NCBI GenBank assembly: GCA_007121695.1
Contig: SKKC01000308.1
Location: forward strand, 1 to 9,040
Length of the DNA: 9,040 nucleotides
Direction of reading: 5' to 3'
Source: Spirochaetales bacterium
GTDB lineage: Bacteria > Spirochaetota > Spirochaetia > DSM-27196 > SKKC01
Both the position numbers and the translations under genes were made by a program. This document shows, in pieces, positions 1 through 6,864 of this stretch; position 1 is the first letter of the stretch, and each line of letters starts with the position of its first letter. Under the pieces are notes generated by a model. It was not told the origin of the DNA. It saw only the letters and a program-made list of their open reading frames with translations, and did no database searches.

Positions 1-1028
1 ACCGCGAGAGATACTCTCTGACGCTATGCGGCATAAACAGATCCAACCGCTGGTTCCTGCAGCCCCCACAGGTGCTCAAAGACGCTGTTTCGGGCGGCTC
101 GCCTGTACGAATCGAGGAGCACGATGACCTCGAAGTGTACGGGATGCCCGGCGTCGGCTTGCGAACTGCGGCAAACGAGCGTGTCGAAACCGACATCGTG
201 TTCCCGGTGATACACGGCACATATGGAGAGGATGGGACGCTTCAGGGATTTCTCGAAACGCTCGGCCTCGCCTATACCGGTAGCGGTGTTTTCGCAAGTG
301 CAGCCTGTTTCGACAAACGGATGACGAAACAGCTGTGCTCAGCTGCCGGAATACCCTCGGTCGACTCGCTTTCCGTACACCTCGATAGTACGTCTCACGG
401 AGTTTCGGAAGCGGTGAAACAACAGGTTTCCAGCAGATGGCCGGGACAACCCGTCTTTGTGAAACCGGCGAGGTGTGGCAGTTCAGTCGGAGTATCGCGC
501 GTTGCGGCACTGTCAGGCCTTCCGGACGCACTTCGAGTTGCCGCGCGATACGATTGCGACATTCTGATTGAACCGGAGATTCGCGGGCGCGAGCTCGAAT
601 GCGCAATAACGGGCAATGATTCCATCACCGCGCACGCTGTCGGCGAAGTACAGCCCCTGAAGGGCTTCTACGATTACCGGACAAAATACATAAACGAAGA
701 CGGTGCTGCCCTGACTATTCCCGCCCTAGTCGAAAAATCCGTGTACGAAGATGTTCAGAGAATCGCGTGTGATGCATACCGTGCGTGTGGTTGCTCCGGG
801 TACGCCAGAGTGGACCTGTTTTTCTCCGAAGAAACCGGAGACATCCTGCTGAACGAAATCAACACTATTCCCGGCTTCACGAGCATCAGCATGTTTCCAA
901 GTCTTTGTCAGGAAAACGGAACCGGATATTCGGATCTTATATCTCTGTTGATACGCCTTGGTATCGAACAGTCACAGCTGCGCCAGACCCTGAGTTACGA
1001 CTTCAGTGACATGGAAAACTACCAGTGA
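1..1028 (+). CDS. ddl: D-alanine--D-alanine ligase (5' end outside window)
   Basis: The enzyme joins two D-alanines with ATP in the cytoplasm to give the dipeptide that ends the peptidoglycan stem. The frame is open from base 3, and the residues before the GTG at 72 (ending GINRSNRWFL) match the Ddl N-terminal region. That GTG is therefore internal and the true start lies upstream of the window. Visible ATP-grasp landmarks are HGTYGEDG (213-236), VKPARCGSSVGVS (about 459-497), the omega-loop FYDYRTKY (666-689), RVDLF with the metal-binding Asp (807-821) and NEINTIPGFT (852-881) with the second metal Glu and Asn. The Tyr after Lys in TKY is the residue typical of D-Ala-D-Ala rather than D-Ala-D-lactate ligases. 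The extreme N-terminal glutamate motif is not visible. The 3' end overlaps the convergent nitroreductase gene by 10 bases. Identification is firm; substrate choice is inferred. Confidence 0.95.
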   Translation, partial: RERYSLTLCGINRSNRWFLQPPQVLKDAVSGGSPVRIEEHDDLEVYGMPGVGLRTAANERVETDIVFPVIHGTYGEDGTLQGFLETLGLAYTGSGVFASAACFDKRMTKQLCSAAGIPSVDSLSVHLDSTSHGVSEAVKQQVSSRWPGQPVFVKPARCGSSVGVSRVAALSGLPDALRVAARYDCDILIEPEIRGRELECAITGNDSITAHAVGEVQPLKGFYDYRTKYINEDGAALTIPALVEKSVYEDVQRIACDAYRACGCSGYARVDLFFSEETGDILLNEINTIPGFTSISMFPSLCQENGTGYSDLISLLIRLGIEQSQLRQTLSYDFSDMENYQ

Positions 1029-1528
1029 TCGACTGAATAGATTCTGTCGAGCGGCAGCCGTTCCATGTGAGGAGCCGTGGCATCGCTGTATCCCACGGTC
1101 AACAGCATTACAACCCTCATGGAGTACGGCACGCTTAACAGGGACTTCACATCCTGTTCGTCGAACGTCGTGTTAAGACACGTACCAAGACCTTCATGGA
1201 CCGCCTGAAGCATCATGAAACTCGCAGCGATACTCAGATCCACCGGATACGACAGCTGTCCATTCGGCATTTTGTAGTCAATATTCGTGGAGCACACGGC
1301 AATGCACACCGGTGCATTACCAACCCATTCCTGTCCAAAGCATGCGTCCTGCAGACGCAGCCGTTTCTCGCTGTCACATACGGCAATGAAGCGCCAGGGC
1401 TGTCGGTTTTTCGCGCTCGGAGAACGCCTGCCCGCTTCGATTATTCTGTCCAGACTTTCTTTTGGGACAGGCTCGTCTGAGTACTCACGGACACTGAAAC
1501 GGTTACTGATTTCGGGCATTAAATCCAT
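1019..1528 (-). CDS. Nitroreductase-family FMN oxidoreductase
   Basis: Predicted small cytoplasmic flavoprotein of the nitroreductase superfamily, which reduces nitro or other electrophilic substrates with NAD(P)H. The physiological substrate cannot be told from sequence. With the start at 1528 the protein has 169 residues, a normal size for the short single-domain type. N-terminal RFSVREY (residues 10-16) and SPSAKNRQPW (36-45) form the usual FMN phosphate and ring contacts. GLGTC (113-117), the following FDEQDV and TVGYSD (144-149) match the family's C-terminal half, and the end DRIYSVDHW is the typical tail. Three ATGs are possible, at 1534, 1528 and 1517-1519. The 1528 start has AGGA five bases upstream and gives the family-typical nine residues before RFSVREY; the 1534 ATG has its purine run touching the start codon. 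The gene is convergent with ddl (10-base overlap) and divergent from the membrane-protein gene. Confidence 0.88.
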   Translation of the reverse strand: MDLMPEISNRFSVREYSDEPVPKESLDRIIEAGRRSPSAKNRQPWRFIAVCDSEKRLRLQDACFGQEWVGNAPVCIAVCSTNIDYKMPNGQLSYPVDLSIAASFMMLQAVHEGLGTCLNTTFDEQDVKSLLSVPYSMRVVMLLTVGYSDATAPHMERLPLDRIYSVDHW

Positions 1529-1594
1529 AGGCATCCTGTACTGGAAAGGTTATTGACCAATGCTTCCCGCAGTTCGTAGGCTGCTCGTACCACC

Positions 1595-3886
1595 ATGATC
1601 AAACGACTGTTCCTGTTGTTGCTGATACTATCAGCTTCAGATTCTTTTTCACAGTCCCCGTTTTTCGCGTTAAACCCTGCAGAACCTGACCTGCGAACGG
1701 CGATAATCGAGCTTCTGCCGACCGATGAGGCAACTGAATCCGAGAAACAACTGTTTGAGTTGCTCGCCAATCAGATTCTCTCACTTGCAGACCGGTTTGA
1801 GCGCGAAGACTCTTCGGTACGAGTACAGTCAATTCCACACACGAGCGCTGTCAGTGGCCATTCCTTCTCCGAGTCCCTGCATGTACGTATATCCGGTCGC
1901 TCCGAGCGCAGCCTTGTCTTTTTTGTTCCGGTAAACACGCCACCCTATGCACACAACACACCGTACGGCGCACCGGGTATTCTCGCAGCCCTGGAACTCG
2001 TCTTTTCCGGCATTGAACAACAACCCGAGACGACGCTTCATGTTGTGTTCGGTACTGCGACCAGACGAACCGGTTCGCTTTTTCAGGAAAGTCTCGTCTC
2101 GCTGTTCGAGGATGAAACGGTTGAAGCTGTCATCGGAGTCGATGTACTTGTACCGGATCGAAGAATCGAAGTTGTATCCGGGAGTATCGGGGTAGTATCA
2201 CCACCATGGCTCACTGAACTCGTGCGACAGTCGCTTGTCGAGTCGGGAGTATCGGCGACCGTTCTCGGCACCGCAGAACAACTGTTCAGGATTGGCGCTC
2301 GTCCATCCGGCCGGGATTATCTGATCCGGCCCTTCCTCGAGCAGGACATTCCGGCTGTGCTGCTTGTCGACCGCGCAACCCAGCGTTTTGCCATGCAGAA
2401 CGACCCGCCGCCTGCCTTGCATCCGATGGTCGAGATCACCCGAAGCGAGATCCTCGAGTCAGCACGGGACATATATAACTCGCTTGCTCGTATTACGTCC
2501 CGTTTCGACGAAGTGCAGGAAACGGCATGGGACAGGAATGCAATTCGCTACACGATTCTTGAACGTACCATTGTCGTAGGCGAAACCACGTACCTGGTTT
2601 TTCTGCTGATCTCCCTTGCGCTTGTCTTTGCGTATGGAGTCACGCACAGACAATCGCTTGCGCGCTATATCCGGACGCTTCGAAGGAACTTCCTGAGTCT
2701 TCCCCTGCTCTTCGGCCTCAGCTACGTTCTTCTACTCACGTTCGGGCGTCTCTCAATCAGAATACTCATTCTTCGTGGCACACCGGAACTCACTCCCATG
2801 CTGCCAGTCGCCCTTTTCGGTTTCAAGTTTTTCGGAGCGTTCCTTGTACTGCAGATGATATATCTTACCTTCCGACGACTTCCCTTATCCCGAAACGGTA
2901 GTTTTTATTCCGCCGCGTCGATTCTTGTACTACTGGTTTCGGTTTTTATTTTTGGAAGCGTAAGCATTGCGACAGCTGCTCCCTTTGTCGCAGCCCTTCT
3001 TGCGACCGTCCTCTTTACTCTCACATCCAATCGTTTTCTGAAATCGGTCTTTCTTGTGCTTGCGGTCATTCCCCCCGCCATTCTCGTCTACTCCTTCCTC
3101 GCACTCGAGGAAGGTCTCGTTGTTGAGCGGCTTGTGTCTGAACCCGTCACGAACATACTGCCCACGCTTGTTGTAATGCCGTATTTGATGCTTCTGGTTC
3201 GAATGGATTTTCTGATTCGACATCCAGTAAGCGGAGGCCGTTCGTTTGCAATGAAACTGCTCTCCATAGTCGTCGCTTCCGGACTCGTGCTTTCGGCAAT
3301 TCAGCTTGCGAGCGCAGCGCCATTTTCCGCCGCGCAGCCGCAGCGGATACTGATACACCAGGAGGCAGACATGAACTCAGGCACTGCGTTCCTTGAGATC
3401 GAAAGCGTGGCGGTGGCAGACACCTTATCCGTACGTTCGGGCAATCAGGTGTTTTCCCTTGGACAGCGGTCGACCAGAACACGAGAGCCCATGAATGTCC
3501 CGGACTCGCATGTACAGGTACGCGTGGACGAAGAGACCTTTCTTACACGACGCATTGTTGATATTACCATTACTTCGGATCAGGACCTGGAAACTGTGAA
3601 CCTTTCTCTGCACGCACCGACACCCATTCTGGTGTATCAGTCTACTCTTCCATTTCGCAGTTCCGCAGCCGGAACGCGTATCGATCTTGTCTCGGGTCGT
3701 AATGCTCCGCAGGTTTTTGAACTACGGATCGTTATACCCGCTGAATTATCTCCCGAGCTTGAAGTAACCTCGGTTGCTCGCGATATACCGGAGCTATCTG
3801 TCGAATATGGAGCAAATCTTTTTGTGAACCTGCAGTCGGTACAGACACGACGACAGGCGCTTCTTGAGATCGGCAACGACCAATGA
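1595..3886 (+). CDS. Polytopic membrane protein with degenerate M28 (Gaa1/ERMP1-like) domain
   Basis: 763 residues. Residues 1-20 (MIKRLF, then a Leu-rich core) look like a signal peptide or anchor. Residues about 90-305 follow the M28 aminopeptidase fold pattern: a strand at 106-113, GAPGILAALEL (125-135), LHVVFG (148-153), RTGS (158-161), VEAVIGVDV (176-184) and PPWL (203-206). The zinc ligands expected in HxD, GAxDxxSG and Glu-Glu positions read VPVN (111-114), YGAPGI and TATRR, so peptidase activity is unlikely; Asp183 and His276 may be remnants. About eight hydrophobic segments follow (near 331-349, 366-388, 403-425, 437-458, 460-476, 483-503, 517-537, 552-572). A beta-rich C-terminal domain (578-763) then begins PFSAAQPQRILIHQ, resembling the segment after the membrane region of ERMP1-type proteins. 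An even helix count places both end domains outside the cytoplasm. ATG 1595 follows an in-frame TAG at 1577 and has no clear Shine-Dalgarno sequence. The gene shares ATGA with dinB. The fold is inferred; the function is unknown. Confidence 0.8.
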   Translation: MIKRLFLLLLILSASDSFSQSPFFALNPAEPDLRTAIIELLPTDEATESEKQLFELLANQILSLADRFEREDSSVRVQSIPHTSAVSGHSFSESLHVRISGRSERSLVFFVPVNTPPYAHNTPYGAPGILAALELVFSGIEQQPETTLHVVFGTATRRTGSLFQESLVSLFEDETVEAVIGVDVLVPDRRIEVVSGSIGVVSPPWLTELVRQSLVESGVSATVLGTAEQLFRIGARPSGRDYLIRPFLEQDIPAVLLVDRATQRFAMQNDPPPALHPMVEITRSEILESARDIYNSLARITSRFDEVQETAWDRNAIRYTILERTIVVGETTYLVFLLISLALVFAYGVTHRQSLARYIRTLRRNFLSLPLLFGLSYVLLLTFGRLSIRILILRGTPELTPMLPVALFGFKFFGAFLVLQMIYLTFRRLPLSRNGSFYSAASILVLLVSVFIFGSVSIATAAPFVAALLATVLFTLTSNRFLKSVFLVLAVIPPAILVYSFLALEEGLVVERLVSEPVTNILPTLVVMPYLMLLVRMDFLIRHPVSGGRSFAMKLLSIVVASGLVLSAIQLASAAPFSAAQPQRILIHQEADMNSGTAFLEIESVAVADTLSVRSGNQVFSLGQRSTRTREPMNVPDSHVQVRVDEETFLTRRIVDITITSDQDLETVNLSLHAPTPILVYQSTLPFRSSAAGTRIDLVSGRNAPQVFELRIVIPAELSPELEVTSVARDIPELSVEYGANLFVNLQSVQTRRQALLEIGNDQ

Positions 3887-4779
3887 GTGCGGCAGACCTT
3901 CCGGAGAAGCTTTATTTTCACGTCGACCTCGACGCCTTCTATGCATCGGTAGAGCAGCGGGACAATCCGGAGTTGAGAGGCCTGCCAGTCATCGTCGGGG
4001 GAGACCGCAGCGGTCGTGGCGTTGTAAGCGCCTGCAGTTACGAAGCACGCGTGTTTGGAGTGCACAGCGCCATGCCGGTCGCAGAGGCGTGTCGCCTGTG
4101 CAGCGAGGCGGTCGTGCTACCGGTGAGGATGCAGCGGTACCAGGAGGTCTCGGCGAAGATCATGGCCCTGCTTGAAACGCACACACCAGTCCTCCAGCAA
4201 ATTTCAATCGATGAGGCGTTTCTTGACATGAGCGGCACCGAAAAGCTTCTTGGACCAGCGTATGACCAGGCGGTTCGCCTGAAACGGATAATTCGAACCG
4301 AATTCGGACTCAACGCTTCGATTGGAATAGCAAACTCGCGCTACGTCGCGAAAATGGCCTCTGATTTCCGTAAACCTGATGGTCTGCATGAAGTTCGTCC
4401 GGGATGCGAGATGGATTTTGTCGCACAGCTCGACCTGAAGGATATCTGGGGTCTCGGAAAAAAGACGCGAGTCCGGCTTAACCAGTTGGGAATACACACG
4501 GTAGAGGAACTGCGAAAACTGAATGAGCACGAACTGCGGGGTTTCCTCGGCGAATCTTCGGGCAGCTACCTGTATCTCGCCTGTCGCGGCATAGATCCAG
4601 GTATTTTCTCCGGAAAAAGCAGTCGCCACTCGATATCAACCGAGACTACATTCGACAGGGATATCCATGACACCGCGACACTCGAAACGGTACTGCTCGA
4701 GTTGTGCGAACAGGTCATGTACCGGGTCTACAAAGCAGATGCATACAGCCAGACAGCAACCATAAAGGTCCGGACCTAA
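3883..4779 (+). CDS. dinB: DNA polymerase IV (Y-family), cut by an in-frame TAA
   Basis: Error-prone translesion polymerase of the DinB family, 298 residues up to the stop. HVDLDAFY (13-20) holds metal Asp15 and a likely steric-gate Tyr20. SIDEAFLD (108-115) holds Asp110 and Glu111. SYEARVFGV (52-60) and ASIGIANSRYVAKMASDFRK (145-164) are family signatures. The helix-hairpin-helix thumb lies near 186-225, and the little-finger domain begins near 247. Family members are usually 350-420 residues. Here TAA (4777-4779) falls inside the little finger, exactly where the typical KVR-x-x-DF motif continues, and DF follows in the same frame. The ATG overlaps the stop of the preceding gene (ATGA), suggesting translational coupling, with only a weak GAGAT 12 bases upstream. 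The palm, fingers and thumb look intact, but without the rest of the little finger activity and clamp binding should be impaired. Alternatives are a recent nonsense mutation, a sequencing error or readthrough. Confidence 0.85.
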   Translation: MSAADLPEKLYFHVDLDAFYASVEQRDNPELRGLPVIVGGDRSGRGVVSACSYEARVFGVHSAMPVAEACRLCSEAVVLPVRMQRYQEVSAKIMALLETHTPVLQQISIDEAFLDMSGTEKLLGPAYDQAVRLKRIIRTEFGLNASIGIANSRYVAKMASDFRKPDGLHEVRPGCEMDFVAQLDLKDIWGLGKKTRVRLNQLGIHTVEELRKLNEHELRGFLGESSGSYLYLACRGIDPGIFSGKSSRHSISTETTFDRDIHDTATLETVLLELCEQVMYRVYKADAYSQTATIKVRT

Positions 4780-5094
4780 GACTTTAAAACGGTTTCGCGC
4801 CAGCGCACCCTGAAACATTGCATTGAAACTGTGGATGAACTCTACGGAGTTTCCCGCAACCTCCTCCATGAAGTACTCGGTGGAGTTCCGATCCGACTCA
4901 TTGGAGTCGGAGTCGTGAGCACAGGAAATCGATCCCGGCAGGCTCAATCCGAACTGTTTACCGACAATAGTGCTTTTGACCACAAGAAGCGCGCGGTCGA
5001 GGCAGCCGTCTGGGGTCTACGAGACAAACTCGGGGTGCAGATGCACAAAGCACGTATTATCCGGGAACAAAACGATCACGGAGAAAACACCTGA
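4780..5094 (+). pseudogene. dinB: 3' remainder of dinB after the in-frame stop (little finger, clamp motif)
   Basis: The dinB frame runs on for 104 codons after the TAA to a TGA at 5092-5094, with no other stop or frameshift. The sequence DFKTVSRQRTLKH directly after the stop is the expected middle of the Pol IV little finger. It continues through GVPIRLIGVGVVS (residues 334-346 of the joined protein), a normal little-finger strand, and QSELF (355-359, bases 4945-4959), which fits the Qxx(L/M)F sliding-clamp-binding consensus. Joined, the protein would be 403 positions, a normal Pol IV length. An internal ATG at 4831 could start an 87-residue piece but has no good ribosome-binding site and begins mid-domain, so a separate gene is unlikely. 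The last 19 bases overlap the 3' end of the convergent sulfoxide-reductase gene. Confidence 0.82.
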
Positions 5095-5555
5095 TTCACT
5101 AAAGGCGCGACCATGGATGCGACACCCGAGAGTAGAAATGCATCCTTATCTGAAAAGGGATCTTTCGTGTGGCTGTCTATATCGATCTGCCCGACATAGA
5201 CACCATTCAGGATAATTGGTTCGACATATTCCGCGCGCGTCTGAAGACTGCAGCTGAGATAGTTCGACTCAGCGCTCACATCCGGTACGACTAACGTCCG
5301 TTCAGTTGCGGCGCTCTGACCACAGATTCCGCGCCCATAGGGAATTTGCGTATGCTCGGTCGGGGCCCCGGAAAATGGCCCGAGTACGAGTAGACGCTGT
5401 TCTGGAACCGCGAAATAAAACCCGACCCAGTCGTAATGAGGAACCTGTTCCTTCAATGAATCGCATATCAACTGCAGGCAGGCACCGGCTTCCTTCGCAG
5501 GAGGCAGCAATCCTTTACACGTATTCAACAGTTCGTCGACGGAGAAGTTTGACAT
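5076..5555 (-). CDS. GAF-domain free methionine-(R)-sulfoxide reductase (fRMsr/YebR-like)
   Basis: Predicted cytoplasmic GAF-fold enzyme that reduces free methionine-(R)-sulfoxide, 159 residues from the preferred start. Visible family features are DWVGFY (42-47), LVLGPFSG (56-63), GRGICG (74-79), VVPDV (89-93), NYLSC (98-102) and GQIDIDS (122-128). Cys102 aligns with catalytic Cys118 and Cys78 with Cys94 of the E. coli enzyme (24 residues apart in both). The position of E. coli Cys84 is His68 here, so one of the three usual cysteines is missing. An in-frame ATG at 5606 would add 17 unremarkable residues and has GAGGG close upstream. ATG 5555 has GAGG at ideal spacing (5 bases), matches the usual family N-terminus, and leaves 75 bases for divergent promoters with dapL. 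The 3' end overlaps the dinB remnant by 19 bases. The fold is firm; the reductase role is likely but not certain given the missing cysteine. Confidence 0.85.
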   Translation of the reverse strand: MSNFSVDELLNTCKGLLPPAKEAGACLQLICDSLKEQVPHYDWVGFYFAVPEQRLLVLGPFSGAPTEHTQIPYGRGICGQSAATERTLVVPDVSAESNYLSCSLQTRAEYVEPIILNGVYVGQIDIDSHTKDPFSDKDAFLLSGVASMVAPLVNQVFSP

Positions 5556-5560
5556 TTCAA

Positions 5561-5564
5561 CCTC
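5561..5564 (-). promoter_or_regulatory. Shine-Dalgarno site favouring the 5555 start of the sulfoxide reductase
   Basis: On the minus strand GAGG precedes ATG 5555 with a five-base gap. A competing GAGGG (5610-5614) precedes ATG 5606 with only three bases. Both are plausible, so a dual-start or extended form cannot be excluded. Family N-terminal length favours 5555. Confidence 0.5.
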
Positions 5565-5571
5565 GCAGCTA

Positions 5572-5600
5572 TTGATTTCGGTATTTGTGTTCCGTACAGT
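5572..5600 (+). promoter_or_regulatory. Candidate sigma-70 promoter for dapL
   Basis: TTGATT (5572-5577) and TACAGT (5595-5600) are separated by exactly 17 bases; each matches 4 of 6 positions of the vegetative consensus. Transcription would start near 5607, leaving a leader of about 24 bases that contains GGAG (5619-5622) eight bases before the dapL ATG. It lies in the divergent gap if the reductase starts at 5555, and inside its coding region if it starts at 5606. This is a match by eye only. Confidence 0.35.
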
Positions 5601-5630
5601 AGTCATAAACCCTCAACCGGAGCAAGTCTC

Positions 5631-6851
5631 ATGATCAAGATGAATCCACACTATGCGAAACTGAACGCGTCCTACCTGTTTTCCACGATTGCGCAAAAAA
5701 TCGAAGCGTTTCAGGCAGCCCACCCTGACACTGACCTTATTCGTCTTGGCATTGGCGACGTAACGCACGGGCTGGCAAAACCCTGCGTGGATGCGATGAA
5801 GCAGGCTGCAGACGAAATGGGTTCCGATACCGGCTTTCGCGGCTACGGCCCGGAACAGGGCTACGAGTTCCTCCGGGCGGCAATAGCCGAACACGATTTC
5901 CGTTCTCGTGGCGTCGAGATGAGCGCAGACGAAGTGTTTGTAAGCGATGGCGCAAAGTGCGACAGCGGCAACTTCCTCGATGTCCTTGCAGCCGATATAC
6001 AGGTTGGTGTACCTGATCCTGTTTACCCGGTATACGTCGACACGAATGTCATGTCAGGACGCACCGGAACGTACAGCGACGGCCGATACGAGGGCCTTGC
6101 GTATCTCGAAGGCACCAGGGAGAACGGGTTCGTTCCGCCTCCCCCGTCATACCATCTGGATCTCATTTATCTGTGTTTTCCGAATAATCCAACCGGGGCG
6201 ACGGCGACTCGCGAGCAACTGTCTGCATGGGTCGCGTACGCGCGCGAGCACGAAGCGCTGATTCTGTTCGACGCGGCCTACGAGCGATTCATTCGCTCGC
6301 CGGATGTTCCGCACAGCATCTACGAAATCGATGGGGCACGGTCCTGCGCCGTTGAAATACGAAGCTTCTCAAAGACGGCGGGATTCACCGGCACACGGTG
6401 TGCCTTTACCGTCGTTCCGAAGGAGATCGAGGTATCAGACGGAAACGGATCGGTCCGTTCGCTTCACAGCCTGTGGAATCGCCGTCAGAGCACGAAGTTC
6501 AACGGTGTTTCGTACCCGATACAACGGTCCGCGGAAGCTGTCTACAGTCCGGAAGGTACGCACGCGGTCGACTCGCGCATACAATACTACATGGAAAACG
6601 CGAGTATTATTCGCGAGCGTATGGAACGCGCTGGATATGCAGTCACAGGCGGACTTGACAGCCCGTACATCTGGGTCGAAACGGGAACCGACAGCTGGTC
6701 TTTCTTCGACAGGCTTTTAAACGAAGCAGGAGTGGTCATTACGCCGGGAGTCGGGTTTGGCCGCATGGGAGAGGGGTTTATCCGTATAAGCGCGTTCAAT
6801 CACCGGGAAAAAGTGGAAGAAGCCATGGAACGCATAGTCAGAGCCCTTTGA
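5631..6851 (+). CDS. dapL: LL-diaminopimelate aminotransferase
   Basis: PLP enzyme of fold type I that converts tetrahydrodipicolinate directly to LL-diaminopimelate with glutamate as amino donor, the one-step route to lysine and meso-DAP. It has 406 residues, the normal DapL length. Visible features are the N-terminal NPHYAKLNASYLFS (5-18), LIRLGIGDVT (36-45), FRGYGPEQGYEFLR (69-82), SDGAKCDSGN (105-114), DPVYPVY (129-135), CFPNNPTGA (182-190), FDAAYERFI (213-221) and SFSKTAGFTGTRC (245-257) with the PLP-binding Lys248. GFIRISAF (382-389) carries the substrate-carboxylate Arg385. These signatures separate it from general aspartate or histidinol-phosphate aminotransferases. ATG 5631 has GGAG eight bases upstream; ATG 5640 is possible but lacks one. 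It is divergent from the sulfoxide reductase and convergent with ribA, with only 13 bases between the stop codons. It is monocistronic as far as can be seen. Confidence 0.95.
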   Translation: MIKMNPHYAKLNASYLFSTIAQKIEAFQAAHPDTDLIRLGIGDVTHGLAKPCVDAMKQAADEMGSDTGFRGYGPEQGYEFLRAAIAEHDFRSRGVEMSADEVFVSDGAKCDSGNFLDVLAADIQVGVPDPVYPVYVDTNVMSGRTGTYSDGRYEGLAYLEGTRENGFVPPPPSYHLDLIYLCFPNNPTGATATREQLSAWVAYAREHEALILFDAAYERFIRSPDVPHSIYEIDGARSCAVEIRSFSKTAGFTGTRCAFTVVPKEIEVSDGNGSVRSLHSLWNRRQSTKFNGVSYPIQRSAEAVYSPEGTHAVDSRIQYYMENASIIRERMERAGYAVTGGLDSPYIWVETGTDSWSFFDRLLNEAGVVITPGVGFGRMGEGFIRISAFNHREKVEEAMERIVRAL

Positions 6852-6864
6852 ACGCAGCTGACCC

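Noticed and set aside
72..1028. Full-length ddl starting at GTG 72
   Set aside because: The frame is open back to the window edge, and the residues before 72 match the Ddl N-terminal region, so this is an internal valine of a gene that starts outside the window.
1028..1060. Possible terminator hairpin (CGAC/GTCG) after ddl
   Set aside because: The stem is four base pairs, there is no T-run, and it lies inside the nitroreductase coding region.
2930..3358. Long minus-strand and alternate-frame open frames inside the membrane-protein, dinB and dapL genes
   Set aside because: They lie opposite or within strongly supported coding regions, show no recognisable motifs and have skewed composition typical of shadow frames.
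4777..4779. Recoding of TAA as an amino acid genome-wide
   Set aside because: The methyltransferase ends in TAA here at a normal family length, and TGA and TAG end other genes, so a standard code fits.
4890..4914. Tandem GGAGTC repeat
   Set aside because: Only two copies, explained by the coding sequence of the little-finger strand (GVGV). It is not a repeat element.
4831..5094. Independent 87-residue small gene
   Set aside because: It is in the same frame as dinB, begins in the middle of the little-finger domain and has no credible ribosome-binding site. It is the 3' part of dinB.
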